Shown here: positions 9,509-17,892 of the stretch, in pieces
Layout of the letters: every line of letters begins with the position of its first letter
Numbering within the stretch: the stretch's first letter is position 1
Assembly (NCBI RefSeq): GCF_002608565.1
Contig: NZ_LIXM01000014.1
Location: forward strand, 62,001 to 126,000
Direction of reading: 5' to 3'
Source of the DNA: Vibrio sp. PID17_43
Lineage (GTDB): Bacteria; Pseudomonadota; Gammaproteobacteria; Enterobacterales; Vibrionaceae
DNA: 64,000 bases
Made by a program: the position numbers and the translations under genes
Notes under the pieces: model-generated
What the model was told of the DNA's origin: nothing
What the model saw: only the letters and a program-made list of their open reading frames with translations
Databases searched by the model: none

Positions 9509-9590
9509 AATTATTCAACTTGGTGGAATTATACCTAAGTAACCTCAAAGTGCTTGGTTCAGCGAGAATGACTTGGCTTACTCAACGGCA

Positions 9591-9803
9591 TTAACGAGAT
9601 TTGTCCTTTTTCTCGTCTGTTTGGTCATCGTGACCATAGCGTTCTTTATCGAGCTTATTCAGTTTGTCTAAGTCGTTTTTTCGACTTTTGTCCATTTGAC
9701 CTAACTTCATGTTCGCGGTGTATTTCAGCGCGGCAATATTACCAAAGACCACACTCAACACCACGATGATGATCACCCAAGGGTTGGTAAGCAGTTCTAA
9801 CAT
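9591..9803 (-). CDS. DUF2897 small membrane protein
   Basis: A 70-residue protein with one N-terminal membrane helix (residues 8-28, PWVIIIVVLSVVFGNIAAL) followed by a very charged Lys/Asp-rich cytoplasmic tail. It resembles DUF2897 proteins of unknown function found in vibrios. Its ATG overlaps the stop of the upstream peptidase gene by 7 bp, so the two are probably translationally coupled. Last gene of the yffB-dapE operon. Confidence 0.7.
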   Translation of the reverse strand: MLELLTNPWVIIIVVLSVVFGNIAALKYTANMKLGQMDKSRKNDLDKLNKLDKERYGHDDQTDEKKDKSR

Positions 9804-10498
9804 AGTGCCTCCGACGATGTGATATTGTGAATAAATCGAGCTATGATCTTATCCAAATTATTCATGATGACTTCAATCCCTGCAATGGGGTCGATCTGAT
9901 TCTGCTGGATTAACTGATTTTTCAGTAGATCTGACGTCATACCTGTTAAGCATTGCTGTGCTACTGTTTTATGGCTGATGTGCCAAGGCTCAATAGCGAC
10001 GCCCCCCAAATCTTGCTGGTAGGGGAAGTAGAAGCCAAACCGCTCTAGATTTGCTGCTAACCATTGATAAAAAGTGAGCTGGTGGCCTTCCAAGAACTCC
10101 CAGGGTTCCAGTTGTAACGTGGTGTTTGGTGGCAACAAGTTACGAGCATAAACATCAAAATCACAGCCCCAATGATGTCGGCTGCCACCGGGTAGGGCAG
10201 ACCAGCGAAGAATTGCCATCAGCTTTTCTTCATCACTGAGTTCCGCCTTGTTTAAAGGCTGGGAATTGGAATCTAGGATCGTTAACTCACCAGCAAACTT
10301 ACCGTTCCAGATGCTTTTTTGACGGTTGAAGTCGCGAAAGCCGCTGGCAATTTCCATCTTAAAACCGGCTTTGGTTGCAGCTTCAATCATTTTGAGCAAA
10401 TCATCCACTACTTCTGGGTGCAGCAAAAATGCCTTTTGGCCCACCAGTATGGATGTAAGGTGAGAATCTGTTGTTCCGGTAAGTTGCGCTGGTGTCAT
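9797..10498 (-). CDS. M15-family D-alanyl-D-alanine carboxypeptidase
   Basis: A 233-residue zinc peptidase of the M15 (VanY/DdpX-like) fold. SGFRDFNRQKSIWNGK is the typical substrate-side motif. SRHHWGCDFDV supplies the first zinc histidine and the aspartate, and EPWHISH supplies the catalytic glutamate and the last histidine. No signal peptide is seen, so it probably acts in the cytoplasm (recycling) or leaves by an unusual route. Its place behind dapE suggests a link to peptidoglycan precursor metabolism. The VanY-like fold alone is no evidence of vancomycin resistance. Confidence 0.8.
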   Translation of the reverse strand: MTPAQLTGTTDSHLTSILVGQKAFLLHPEVVDDLLKMIEAATKAGFKMEIASGFRDFNRQKSIWNGKFAGELTILDSNSQPLNKAELSDEEKLMAILRWSALPGGSRHHWGCDFDVYARNLLPPNTTLQLEPWEFLEGHQLTFYQWLAANLERFGFYFPYQQDLGGVAIEPWHISHKTVAQQCLTGMTSDLLKNQLIQQNQIDPIAGIEVIMNNLDKIIARFIHNITSSEALC

Positions 10499-10533
10499 GG
10501 TGTTCTCGTTAATTGTGTCACTTCATTGCTTAG

Positions 10534-11670
10534 CTACTTTGCGAGCAAGTGCTTGAGCGTTTTCTCATACATGTCAGTCAACTTCTCTAGATCGTCAACT
10601 CTCACGCACTCGTTCACTTTGTGAATCGTGGCATTCACGGGACCAAGTTCAACGACTTGGCCGCCCATGCGCGCGATAAAACGACCGTCCGAAGTGCCGC
10701 CAGTGGTGAGCAGTGCTGGTTTGGTGTAGTTCACTTCATCGACGGCGGCAACCACCGCATCAAGTAGTGCGCCAGTGTCGGTTAGGAATGGGTCGCCATT
10801 GAATGTCCATTTTAGATCGTAGTTCAAGTCATGTTTGTTCAAGGTATCAGTCACGCGTTGAACAATCACTTCGTTGTTCAGTTCGGTGCTAAAGCGTAGG
10901 TTGAACTGAACGTTAAACTCACCTGGGATCACGTTAGATGCGCCCGTACCAGCCGAAACGTTCGGGATCTGGAAGCTTGTTGGTGGGAAGTAATCATTAC
11001 CTTGATCCCACTCTGTTGTCGCGAGTTCATGAATTGCCATCAGAGATTGGTGAACAGGGTTGTTTGCTAGGTGAGGGTAGGCTACGTGGCCTTGTGTTCC
11101 ATTGACAGTAAGATCGCCAGTGATAGACCCTCGGCGACCATTTTTTACCACATCACCCACGATTTCTGTACTAGAAGGTTCGCCAACGATACACATGTCG
11201 ATGTTCTCACCACGTTCCATCAGAGTTTCAACCACTCGAACCGTACCGTTGATGAAAGGGCCTTCTTCATCTGATGTGATCAAAAAACCGATAGAGCCCT
11301 TGTGGTCTGGGTTTTCTGTTATAAAGCGTTCCACAGCCACAACCATGCAAGCCAATGAGCCTTTCATGTCTGCTGCGCCGCGCCCATGAAGGTAACCATC
11401 GATAATGGTTGGTTCGAATGGCGGTGTACCCCACTGTTCTAATTTGCCCGCAGGGACTACGTCAGTGTGGCCTGCGAAAGCGAACAATGGTGCTTCTGTA
11501 CCACGGCGAGCCCAGAAGTTTGTGGTGTCTTCGAATACCATGACCTCGATTTCAAAACCAAGCGCTTTTAGGCGTTCGATCATTACATCCTGACAGCCTG
11601 CATCTTCAGGCGTTACGGACTGGCGGCTGATCAGGTCTTTAGCAAGTGCCAATACTGGACTGTCTGTCAT
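10534..11670 (-). CDS. dapE: Succinyl-diaminopimelate desuccinylase DapE
   Basis: A 378-residue di-zinc M20 hydrolase that removes succinate from N-succinyl-L,L-diaminopimelate, a late step of lysine and peptidoglycan precursor synthesis. Zinc and catalytic motifs are visible: [11 protein letters not shown] (H68, D70), [17 protein letters not shown] (general base), GEPSST and NATIHKVNE (last zinc histidine). The length equals that of typical proteobacterial DapE. It follows the yffB-like gene by 18 bp, an arrangement shared with E. coli. Confidence 0.96.
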   Translation of the reverse strand: MTDSPVLALAKDLISRQSVTPEDAGCQDVMIERLKALGFEIEVMVFEDTTNFWARRGTEAPLFAFAGHTDVVPAGKLEQWGTPPFEPTIIDGYLHGRGAADMKGSLACMVVAVERFITENPDHKGSIGFLITSDEEGPFINGTVRVVETLMERGENIDMCIVGEPSSTEIVGDVVKNGRRGSITGDLTVNGTQGHVAYPHLANNPVHQSLMAIHELATTEWDQGNDYFPPTSFQIPNVSAGTGASNVIPGEFNVQFNLRFSTELNNEVIVQRVTDTLNKHDLNYDLKWTFNGDPFLTDTGALLDAVVAAVDEVNYTKPALLTTGGTSDGRFIARMGGQVVELGPVNATIHKVNECVRVDDLEKLTDMYEKTLKHLLAK

Positions 11671-11688
11671 CCTTGAGTATTCCTTACA

Positions 11689-12039
11689 TTAAGAGTTAAA
11701 AATGGTCGCGTATTGGTCTGCTTTGAAACCGATATGGAGTTGGTCTGCCACTTTCAAGATAGGGCGCTTAATCATTGCTGGGTTTTCTACCAAAAGCGCA
11801 ATTGCGTTTTCTTGGTTAAGTGTATTTTTTTGTTCTTGAGTCAGTTGACGGTAAGTTGTGCCACGTTTGTTTAGAACTTGTTCCCAACCTAAAGTGTTGC
11901 AGAACGCCGTCACCATTGCGGCATCGACACCTTGTTTGCGGTAGTCGTGAAAATCAAATGCTAGATCTTGTGCTTCTAGCCATTTTTTGGCTTTTTTAAT
12001 CGTGTCGCAGTTTGGGATGCCGAACATGGTGATCGTCAT
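11689..12039 (-). CDS. ArsC/Spx-family reductase YffB
   Basis: A 116-residue thioredoxin-fold protein starting MTITMFGIPNCDTIKKAKKW. The active-site-like cysteine is in PNCDTIKKA, and the RPILKV segment near the end is typical of the YffB branch. The start is fixed by AAGGAAATA just upstream; a longer in-frame start at 12093 lacks that support. YffB proteins are linked to thiol redox, and arsenate activity is doubtful. Conserved next to dapE. Confidence 0.85.
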   Translation of the reverse strand: MTITMFGIPNCDTIKKAKKWLEAQDLAFDFHDYRKQGVDAAMVTAFCNTLGWEQVLNKRGTTYRQLTQEQKNTLNQENAIALLVENPAMIKRPILKVADQLHIGFKADQYATIFNS

Positions 12040-12340
12040 ATTATTTCCTTTCTCTGAATTCTTCATACATAGATGGCTGTTATGTGTCGCCACTTTTGCA
12101 TGATTTTGGGCTGTTGCAGCATCCTACCAAGAAGCAACCAAACAGACAAAATCAAGCGGTGAATAATGCTGTCTTATATAGTGCAGAATGAATAGATTTT
12201 GTTCAAACCCTCGTCGTTAAGCAAGGTGTCGAATAAAAATGCGGCTTTAAAGGGGATGGAAAAGTCGAGTTATTGATCAAACGCAACATCTCCCTGAGCA
12301 AAAAGGAAATAATGAATCGGCACAATTTTAGGAGGTTTAA

Positions 12341-12628
12341 ATGGAATTGAGTCCTGTTTTTGCAAGGCGGCTATATTTGGCCTTGTTGGTGGAAAACCTA
12401 GAAAGACCAAATGTACCAAAATTGATCGAAAGAACGGGGTGGCCTCGTCGTACTATTCAAGATGTACTCAAGGCATTACCGGGGATCGGCATCGAACTTA
12501 TCTTCGTTCAAGATGGCCGACGTCATAATGATGGCTATTACCAGCTTTCAGATTGGGGGCCTTTTGATAGTCAATGGGTTCTTGAGCGGGAAGGTGATAT
12601 CGCTAGCAGTCTTGGATTTCGTGCGTAA
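12341..12628 (+). CDS. Small winged helix-turn-helix protein
   Basis: A 95-residue protein preceded by an excellent ribosome-binding site (AGGAGG, 9 bases upstream). Residues 20-50 (NVPKLIERTGWPRRTIQDVLKAL) form a clear helix-turn-helix, followed by a wing-like hairpin (IELIFVQDGRRHNDGYYQL). It is probably a DNA-binding regulator, but the target is unknown. The first ~20 residues are hydrophobic and amphipathic and may dimerise. It is monocistronic: 247 bp of non-coding sequence precede it and a terminator follows at once. Confidence 0.75.
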   Translation: MELSPVFARRLYLALLVENLERPNVPKLIERTGWPRRTIQDVLKALPGIGIELIFVQDGRRHNDGYYQLSDWGPFDSQWVLEREGDIASSLGFRA

Positions 12629-12650
12629 GCCAGCAATTGCTGGCTTTTTT
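12628..12650 (+). terminator. Terminator after the winged-HTH gene
   Basis: AGCCAGCAATTGCTGGCTTTTTT: arms AGCCAGC and GCTGGCT with a T-tract, beginning at the stop codon. The minus-strand DUF4156 gene converges on it. Confidence 0.85.
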
Positions 12651-12665
12651 ACTTTTTAGATAGGT

Positions 12666-12998
12666 TTATTGGCAGCGGTAGGCGGTGCCTAGCACGCTAA
12701 ATGAAGTGACAAAATCTTGCGGTGAGAGCATAAACACAGTATCGGCTTGAATGGATGCCGCATTGTTTTTCAAATCGTTCATCGCACCTTGCATCATGGC
12801 GTCATTGGTAAAAAATAGGTAGCTGTACCAATGACCCTCACTGCCAGTGATCTCGCCTAAATACTCGCATTGTTTAGGATTAAACTGGCTGTCGATGCGA
12901 ATCTCAACGTCTTGGCTTTGCTCATAAGGCTGGTTTTTTGGGGTGCTGCAGCCAAGAAGCGTTAAAATGATACCCCCAATCATAACAGTACGAAACAC
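12666..12998 (-). CDS. DUF4156 lipoprotein
   Basis: A 110-residue protein with a lipoprotein signal: a hydrophobic N-terminus and lipobox LLGC (Cys 17), followed by STPKNQ. The mature part has a single DUF4156-like domain with two more cysteines (residue ~44 and the penultimate residue) that could form a disulfide. Function unknown. It follows the DUF2956 gene by 1 bp, indicating an operon. Confidence 0.75.
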   Translation of the reverse strand: MFRTVMIGGIILTLLGCSTPKNQPYEQSQDVEIRIDSQFNPKQCEYLGEITGSEGHWYSYLFFTNDAMMQGAMNDLKNNAASIQADTVFMLSPQDFVTSFSVLGTAYRCQ

Positions 12999-12999
12999 A

Positions 13000-13377
13000 T
13001 TATCTCCCTATCAAGATGTAAGTTGCGAAACCAATCCAACTCAGAACCAACAGAGCCCAAGGTAACACGGAGGGTTTGTGTTGTGGCATATTGGTAACCA
13101 CTTCCTCTTGCGCTGTTACCTGTTCACGTCGACGCTGCTTCTCTTTCTGCTGCATCTTCTTTGCTCTGTCGGCTTGTCGATTGCGTTCTTTTTGTTGTTT
13201 TTTGTAAAGTGCGATGCCCTTCTCAATACCCTGTGCGATCAGTTTGGTCTGTTCTTTGGTTTGACCTGGCTTTTGCGTCGCCTTAGCCACTTTCATCGCT
13301 TCGGCTTGCGTTTCTTGGGAAGGGGCTGGCGCTGCTGTATTTCTCTTTTTCATGGCTTTTTCTACGTCACTTGTCAT
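13000..13377 (-). CDS. DUF2956 protein with C-terminal membrane anchor
   Basis: A 125-residue (or 117 if started at the ATG at 13353) very basic protein. Residues 20-90 are rich in Lys, Gln and Arg and predicted coiled coil (KGIALYKKQQKERNRQADRA). The last 20 residues form one membrane helix (WALLVLSWIGFATYIL), so it looks tail-anchored. It matches DUF2956, a family I know mainly from vibrios, with no known function. Confidence 0.7.
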   Translation of the reverse strand: MTSDVEKAMKKRNTAAPAPSQETQAEAMKVAKATQKPGQTKEQTKLIAQGIEKGIALYKKQQKERNRQADRAKKMQQKEKQRRREQVTAQEEVVTNMPQHKPSVLPWALLVLSWIGFATYILIGR

Positions 13378-13497
13378 TTGAAGTCAGTTTACCTGCCAAA
13401 TAGGATGAAATGAACTTTCGTTCTCGAAATTGGAATGTTGAAGTTCTAAGCCGATCGGTTAAAGTGACGCTTTTCCGAAAGCAAAGAAGACAATATT

Positions 13498-13983
13498 GTG
13501 CGTTACTCATTTGATCAATACGATGCTCATGGATTTTTGAAAGCGCCAATTCTGTTATGGCTGGGTTGGATGTTCCTAGCGCGCTCTTGGGTGGTGTTTG
13601 CCTTGGCAGGAGTGAGCAGAGATAGTGGTAGCAAAATATTAGCGATTGTTTACCCTGACTCTAATACGTTATATCTCGGGCTATTGATGGGTATTCCTAG
13701 CTTGTTATTGATGTGGTTGATGGGTTTGCGCTATCCAGACCGAGGTTGGGTGAATCAAATTACACAACATGGTCGTGCTATGACTTTGATCTTGTGCGGT
13801 ATTCAATTGGCTCAGACCATGTATCATGTCTACCTCGAACACGGTGTATTTAATTGGGCGAATGCGCTCACGATTACCTTGTTAACTTGGTTTGTGATCT
13901 ATCTACTAAATGGAAGATGGGTGAAAGACTGCTTCTATGTGCCACAATTTGAGCACAATGAAGGACAGCCATCAAAAAATTAA
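13498..13983 (+). CDS. DUF2919 inner-membrane protein (YfeZ-like)
   Basis: A 161-residue membrane protein with a GTG start. Four membrane segments are visible at about residues 18-40, 57-77, 92-112 and 118-138. It resembles YfeZ of E. coli, where yfeX, yfeY and yfeZ are neighbours; here the Dyp peroxidase yfeX follows 42 bp later. Function unknown, but the conserved linkage to a heme peroxidase suggests a shared role. Confidence 0.75.
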   Translation: MRYSFDQYDAHGFLKAPILLWLGWMFLARSWVVFALAGVSRDSGSKILAIVYPDSNTLYLGLLMGIPSLLLMWLMGLRYPDRGWVNQITQHGRAMTLILCGIQLAQTMYHVYLEHGVFNWANALTITLLTWFVIYLLNGRWVKDCFYVPQFEHNEGQPSKN

Positions 13984-14025
13984 GAACAAAAATTTCCCGT
14001 ACGGGGCAATAAAGAGGATATCTCA

Positions 14026-14928
14026 ATGCCACAAGCTCAAACGGCGATTGTGCCTGAAGCAGGACCATTTGCACTTTACACTCAGTTAAAGGTGAACCAA
14101 AACCGTGAAAATGTTTTGGCAAAACTAAAAGCGCTACCTGAGTTAGTCAACGAGCTCAATGCGAATCAACCAGGTGCAGATCTAACGATTTCTATCGCAT
14201 TCACTAAGGCTTTCTGGCAGCACCTAAACATGCAAATGCCAGACGAGTTGATTGATTTCCGTCAGTTAGGAGAAGGCGACATCATCGCACCAGCCACAGA
14301 CGTCGATGTTCTGATCCACTGTCACTCCACACGTCACGACTTGCACTTCTACGTTCTGCGTAAGTTCCTAGTTGATACTGCCGAAGACGTAACCGTTGTT
14401 GATGAGACATACGGCTACCGTTACCTAGATGCTCGTGACATGACAGACTTTATCGACGGAACAGAAAACCCGAAAGGCGACGCTCGTGCAGATGTTGCCT
14501 TGATCAAAGATGGCGCGTTCGCTGGCGGTAGTTACGTGATGGTGCAGCGCTTTGAACACAATCTTCCAGCATGGAACCGTCTGAGTGTCTCTGCTCAAGA
14601 GAAAGTGATTGGTCGTACTAAACCAGATTCTGTTGAACTAGAAGACGTACCAGCGGCATCACACGTTGGTCGTGTAGACATTAAAGAAGAAGGCAAGGGC
14701 CTTAAGATTGTTCGTCACAGCTTGCCATACGGTACCGCGACTGGCGCACATGGTCTTCTGTTCATCTCTTACTGCAACACTATCCACAACATCAAAGTGA
14801 TGCTTGAAAGCATGTACGGTGTGACGGATGGTAAGACTGACCAACTGCTTCGTTTTACTAAAGCGGTAACAGGTGCTTACTTCTTCGCTCCTTCACAAGT
14901 AATGCTAGCGGAATTGGCAGTTAAGTAA
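14026..14928 (+). CDS. yfeX: Dyp-type heme peroxidase YfeX
   Basis: A 300-residue cytoplasmic heme peroxidase of the Dyp family, about the length of E. coli YfeX (299). The GxxDG motif is FIDGTENPKGD (about residues 143-153) with the catalytic Asp. The proximal heme histidine lies in AASHVGRVD (about 211-219), and the distal Arg in IVRHSLPYGT. YfeX oxidises porphyrinogens and dyes with hydrogen peroxide; a claimed iron-release activity is disputed. Followed by a strong terminator. Confidence 0.92.
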   Translation: MPQAQTAIVPEAGPFALYTQLKVNQNRENVLAKLKALPELVNELNANQPGADLTISIAFTKAFWQHLNMQMPDELIDFRQLGEGDIIAPATDVDVLIHCHSTRHDLHFYVLRKFLVDTAEDVTVVDETYGYRYLDARDMTDFIDGTENPKGDARADVALIKDGAFAGGSYVMVQRFEHNLPAWNRLSVSAQEKVIGRTKPDSVELEDVPAASHVGRVDIKEEGKGLKIVRHSLPYGTATGAHGLLFISYCNTIHNIKVMLESMYGVTDGKTDQLLRFTKAVTGAYFFAPSQVMLAELAVK

Positions 14929-14948
14929 TACTCTTCAACGCTTTTCAA

Positions 14949-14974
14949 GCCCTCCATCTCGGAGGGCTTTTGTT
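14949..14974 (+). terminator. Terminator after yfeX
   Basis: GCCCTCC-ATCTC-GGAGGGC followed by TTTTGTTTT, 20 bp after the yfeX stop. It separates the housekeeping block from the flagellar block. Confidence 0.9.
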
Positions 14975-15013
14975 TTCCATTTTTCTTTGTTCTATTTACT
15001 TTTAAAAAATCAC

Positions 15014-15040
15014 TAAACCTTTGCTGAATGTGGTCGATAA
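15014..15040 (+). promoter_or_regulatory. Sigma-28 (FliA) promoter of flaF
   Basis: TAAA (15014-15017), 15 bases, then GTCGATAA (15033-15040). This fits the flagellar sigma-28 consensus TAAA-N15-GCCGATAA with one difference. Expected transcript start is about 15047, giving a leader of only ~27 bases. Confidence 0.85.
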
Positions 15041-15073
15041 ACATACAAAGCCTTAATTTTGGACCCTTTATTC

Positions 15074-16207
15074 GTGGTGATCACTGTTAATACCAATGTG
15101 GCAGCGCTTGTCGCACAGCGTCATTTGACCAGTGCAACGGACATGCTGAACCAATCCATGGAGCGTTTGTCTTCAGGGAGGCGTATTAACAGCGCAAAAG
15201 ATGACGCTGCGGGTCTACAAATTTCTAACCGCTTGCAATCACAAATGCGCGGTATAGATGTCGCGGTGCGTAATGCGAACGATGGCATCTCCATCATGCA
15301 AACTGCGGAAGGCGCGATGAATGAAGTGACCAACATCATGCAACGTATGCGTGATTTGTCGCTTCAGTCGGCCAATGGCTCAAACAGCCAGGCGGAGCGT
15401 ACTGCGCTGCAAGAAGAAGTCACCGCATTGAACGATGAGTTAAACCGCATTGCAGAAACGACATCCTTTGGTGGGCGCAAACTACTTAATGGCAGTTTCG
15501 GTCAATCATCGTTTCAAATTGGCGCTGCTTCTGGTGAGGCGGTTCAGGTTGAATTGAAGTCGATGCGTACCGATGGTATCGAGATGGGCGGCTTTAGTTA
15601 CGTCGCGAATGGGCGTACAAGTTCTGATTGGAAGGTAAAAGACGGTGCTATTGAACTGAGCATGTCATTCACTAACCGCTTGGGTGAAACAGAATCCATT
15701 CAAATCAATGCGAAAGCAGGCGATGATATTGAAGAGCTTGCTACGTATATTAATGGTCAAACGGATAAAGTCACAGCATCCGTGAATGAACAAGGGCAGT
15801 TGCAACTCTTTATGGCAGGTGCAGAAACGTCGGGCACAATTGCTTTTTCTGGTGATTTAGCAAGTGAACTGGGTTTGCAGCTAAAAAGTTACGACGCGGT
15901 CGATAGTCTCGACATTACTTCTGTAGGGGGAGCACAACAGGCGGTTGCGGTGTTAGATACGGCTATGAAGTATGTAGACACCAATCGCGCAGAGTTAGGT
16001 GCGTATCAAAACCGCTTTATTCATGCGATCAGTAATCTGGATAACATTCACGAGAATCTCGCCACCTCGAACAGCCGCATTCAAGATACCGACTACGCCA
16101 AAGAAACCACGCACATGGTGAAGCAGCAGATCTTGCAACAAGTCAGCACCACGATTCTTGCACAAGCAAAACAGGCGCCAAACCTAGCACTTACGCTACT
16201 GGGTTAA
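15074..16207 (+). CDS. flaF: Polar flagellin, first of three tandem copies (FlaF-like)
   Basis: A 377-residue flagellin, secreted through the flagellar export apparatus and polymerised into the filament. The D0/D1 N-terminal block (residues 5-140, [32 protein letters not shown]) and C-terminal block (290-377, ending LALTLLG) are conserved; the central part varies. It starts with GTG at 15074 or 15077, and no good ribosome-binding site is seen, unlike flaB and flaA. It differs from its two neighbours even in conserved positions (VITVNTN instead of [15 protein letters not shown] instead of NSALSLLG). The name follows the flaF-flaB-flaA order of V. parahaemolyticus. Confidence 0.9.
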   Translation: MVITVNTNVAALVAQRHLTSATDMLNQSMERLSSGRRINSAKDDAAGLQISNRLQSQMRGIDVAVRNANDGISIMQTAEGAMNEVTNIMQRMRDLSLQSANGSNSQAERTALQEEVTALNDELNRIAETTSFGGRKLLNGSFGQSSFQIGAASGEAVQVELKSMRTDGIEMGGFSYVANGRTSSDWKVKDGAIELSMSFTNRLGETESIQINAKAGDDIEELATYINGQTDKVTASVNEQGQLQLFMAGAETSGTIAFSGDLASELGLQLKSYDAVDSLDITSVGGAQQAVAVLDTAMKYVDTNRAELGAYQNRFIHAISNLDNIHENLATSNSRIQDTDYAKETTHMVKQQILQQVSTTILAQAKQAPNLALTLLG

Positions 16208-16270
16208 TAAATTACGTGACGTGATTTCTACGCGAAACAGCCTGTATCGACAATTCCAAACGAAGCTTTA

Positions 16271-16300
16271 GCAAAAAAAGAACGTTTCTTTGCTTTTTTA
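16271..16300 (+). terminator. Possible weak terminator after flaF
   Basis: GCAAA...TTTGC arms, interrupted by mismatches, followed by TTTTTT. The pairing is imperfect (A-rich left arm), so this is only a candidate end for the flaF transcript. Confidence 0.4.
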
Positions 16301-16361
16301 TCCGCTTCATCACGATTTGCCTGCCAAACAAATTATTTTCAAAAAAATCTTAAACTTTTCC

Positions 16362-16388
16362 TAAAGAAACCATGAACTGCGCCGTTAA
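16362..16388 (+). promoter_or_regulatory. Sigma-28 (FliA) promoter of flaB
   Basis: TAAA (16362-16365), 15 bases, GCCGTTAA (16381-16388). The spacing equals that of the flaA and flaF promoters. The element ends 81 bases before the flaB ATG. Confidence 0.9.
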
Positions 16389-16414
16389 TAAAAATAACTT
16401 TGAGAGAACTACTT

Positions 16415-16451
16415 GGTTTTCCGAGACGTCGGAAACCGCACCATCGGAAAA
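16415..16451 (+). promoter_or_regulatory. flaB leader with two alternative hairpins
   Basis: In the flaB 5' leader, GGTTTTCCGA (16415-16424) can pair with TCGGAAACC (16429-16437, one bulged T). Alternatively its TTTTCCGA part can pair perfectly with TCGGAAAA (16444-16451). The two pairings exclude each other. The second ends 6 bases before the GGAG ribosome-binding site (16458-16461). Regulatory use is inference. Confidence 0.45.
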
Positions 16452-16469
16452 TCAATTGGAGAAATCACC

Positions 16470-17603
16470 ATGGCAGTGAATGTAAACACAAACGTATCAG
16501 CAATGACCGCTCAGCGTTACCTAAATAGCGCAAACTCAGCACAACAAACGTCAATGGAACGTTTGTCTTCAGGTTCAAAAATCAACAGCGCAAAAGATGA
16601 CGCTGCGGGTCTTCAAATTTCGAACCGCTTGAATGTACAAAGTCGTGGTCTTGATGTGGCGGTTCGTAACGCGAACGACGGCATCTCTATTGCACAAACG
16701 GCTGAAGGTGCAATGAATGAGACAACCAACATTCTGCAACGCATGCGTGATCTTTCTCTACAATCGGCAAACGGCTCAAACTCAAAAGCAGAGCGTGTTG
16801 CGATTCAAGAAGAAGTAACGGCACTAAACGACGAGCTCAACCGTATCGCTGAAACTACTTCTTTTGGTGGCAACAAGCTACTAAACGGCACGCATGGTTC
16901 TAAGTCTTTCCAAATCGGTGCAGACAACGGCGAAGCAGTGATGCTTGAGCTGAAAGACATGCGTTCAGACAACAAAATGATGGGTGGCTTGAGCTACCAA
17001 GCAGAAAACGGTAAAGACAAAAACTGGAATGTAGCTGAGGGTAAAAACGACCTTAAAATCAGCCTAAAAGACAGCTTTGGTCAAGAGCAAGAAATCAACA
17101 TCAACGCGAAAGCGGGCGATGACATCGAAGAGCTAGCAACCTACATCAACGGCCAAACTGACCTAGTAAAAGCATCAGTAGACCAAGACGGTAAACTGCA
17201 ATTTTTTGCGGGTAACAACAAAGTTGACGGTGAAGTGTCTTTCTCTGGCGCCCTATCTGGTGAGCTAGGCTTCGGTGAAGCGAAGAACGTAACAGTAGAT
17301 ACGATTGACGTAACATCCGTTGGTGGTGCGCAGGAATCTGTGGCTATCATTGATGCGGCACTAAAATACGTAGACAGCCACCGTGCAGAGCTAGGTGCTT
17401 TCCAAAACCGTTTCAATCACGCAATCAACAACCTAGACAACATCAATGAGAACGTGAATGCGTCGAAGAGCCGTATCAAAGATACCGACTTCGCAAAAGA
17501 AACGACTCAAATGACTAAGTCACAAATTTTATCGCAAGCGTCAAGCTCTATCCTTGCGCAAGCGAAACAAGCGCCAAACTCAGCGTTAAGTCTACTAGGC
17601 TAA
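16470..17603 (+). CDS. flaB: Polar flagellin FlaB (second tandem copy)
   Basis: A 377-residue flagellin. The start [18 protein letters not shown] is set by GGAG 9 bases upstream. The N-terminal D0/D1 region (1-140) and C-terminal region (about 290-377) are nearly the same as FlaA; the middle (about 150-290) carries the surface-exposed variable part. [20 protein letters not shown] is shared word for word with FlaF, a sign of recent shared ancestry or gene conversion. It has its own sigma-28 promoter and terminator, so it is expressed independently. Confidence 0.93.
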   Translation: MAVNVNTNVSAMTAQRYLNSANSAQQTSMERLSSGSKINSAKDDAAGLQISNRLNVQSRGLDVAVRNANDGISIAQTAEGAMNETTNILQRMRDLSLQSANGSNSKAERVAIQEEVTALNDELNRIAETTSFGGNKLLNGTHGSKSFQIGADNGEAVMLELKDMRSDNKMMGGLSYQAENGKDKNWNVAEGKNDLKISLKDSFGQEQEININAKAGDDIEELATYINGQTDLVKASVDQDGKLQFFAGNNKVDGEVSFSGALSGELGFGEAKNVTVDTIDVTSVGGAQESVAIIDAALKYVDSHRAELGAFQNRFNHAINNLDNINENVNASKSRIKDTDFAKETTQMTKSQILSQASSSILAQAKQAPNSALSLLG

Positions 17604-17654
17604 TTTGCCCAGTAAGAGAACCCCATTCGCTCGTGGTGAGAGATGAGCGAGTAA

Positions 17655-17678
17655 ACCCAGCTTCGGCTGGGTATTTTC
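17655..17678 (+). terminator. Terminator after flaB with UUCG tetraloop
   Basis: ACCCAGC-TTCG-GCTGGGT followed by ATTTT: a perfect 7-bp stem closed by the very stable UUCG loop, 51 bp after the flaB stop. Confidence 0.85.
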
Positions 17679-17784
17679 TGCTTGAACACAGAGTGAGTAT
17701 TTCTTTTGTGAGCTAGGGCTGTTTGAGCTGCATCACACTTCAGTAAGTGACAGAAAATAATCACAAAAAAATAAATTTTTTGTC

Positions 17785-17811
17785 TAAAGGATATGGATTG
17801 ATCGCCGTTAA
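17785..17811 (+). promoter_or_regulatory. Sigma-28 (FliA) promoter of flaA
   Basis: TAAA (17785-17788), 15 bases, GCCGTTAA (17804-17811). As for flaB, the element ends exactly 81 bases before the ATG. The leader can form GATGTACC (17830-17837) paired with GGTGCATC (17860-17867, one wobble). Confidence 0.9.
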
Positions 17812-17892
17812 AGGGATTGAGAGAAATAAGATGTACCTAAGTGAGGTGAGAGACACGACGGTGCATCAATCAAAGCCTTAAGGAGATCAACT

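Noticed and set aside
9797..10498. Vancomycin resistance carboxypeptidase
   Set aside because: Only the M15 fold is shared with VanY; there is no van cluster and the host is Gram-negative.
2563..12039. Arsenic resistance system from two ArsC-like genes
   Set aside because: They are far apart, each in a conserved housekeeping context (bepA, dapE), and no arsR, arsB or acr3 is present.
17741..17775. CRP site upstream of flaA (GTGA...TCAC)
   Set aside because: The half-sites are 10 bases apart instead of 6, so they do not fit the CRP consensus.
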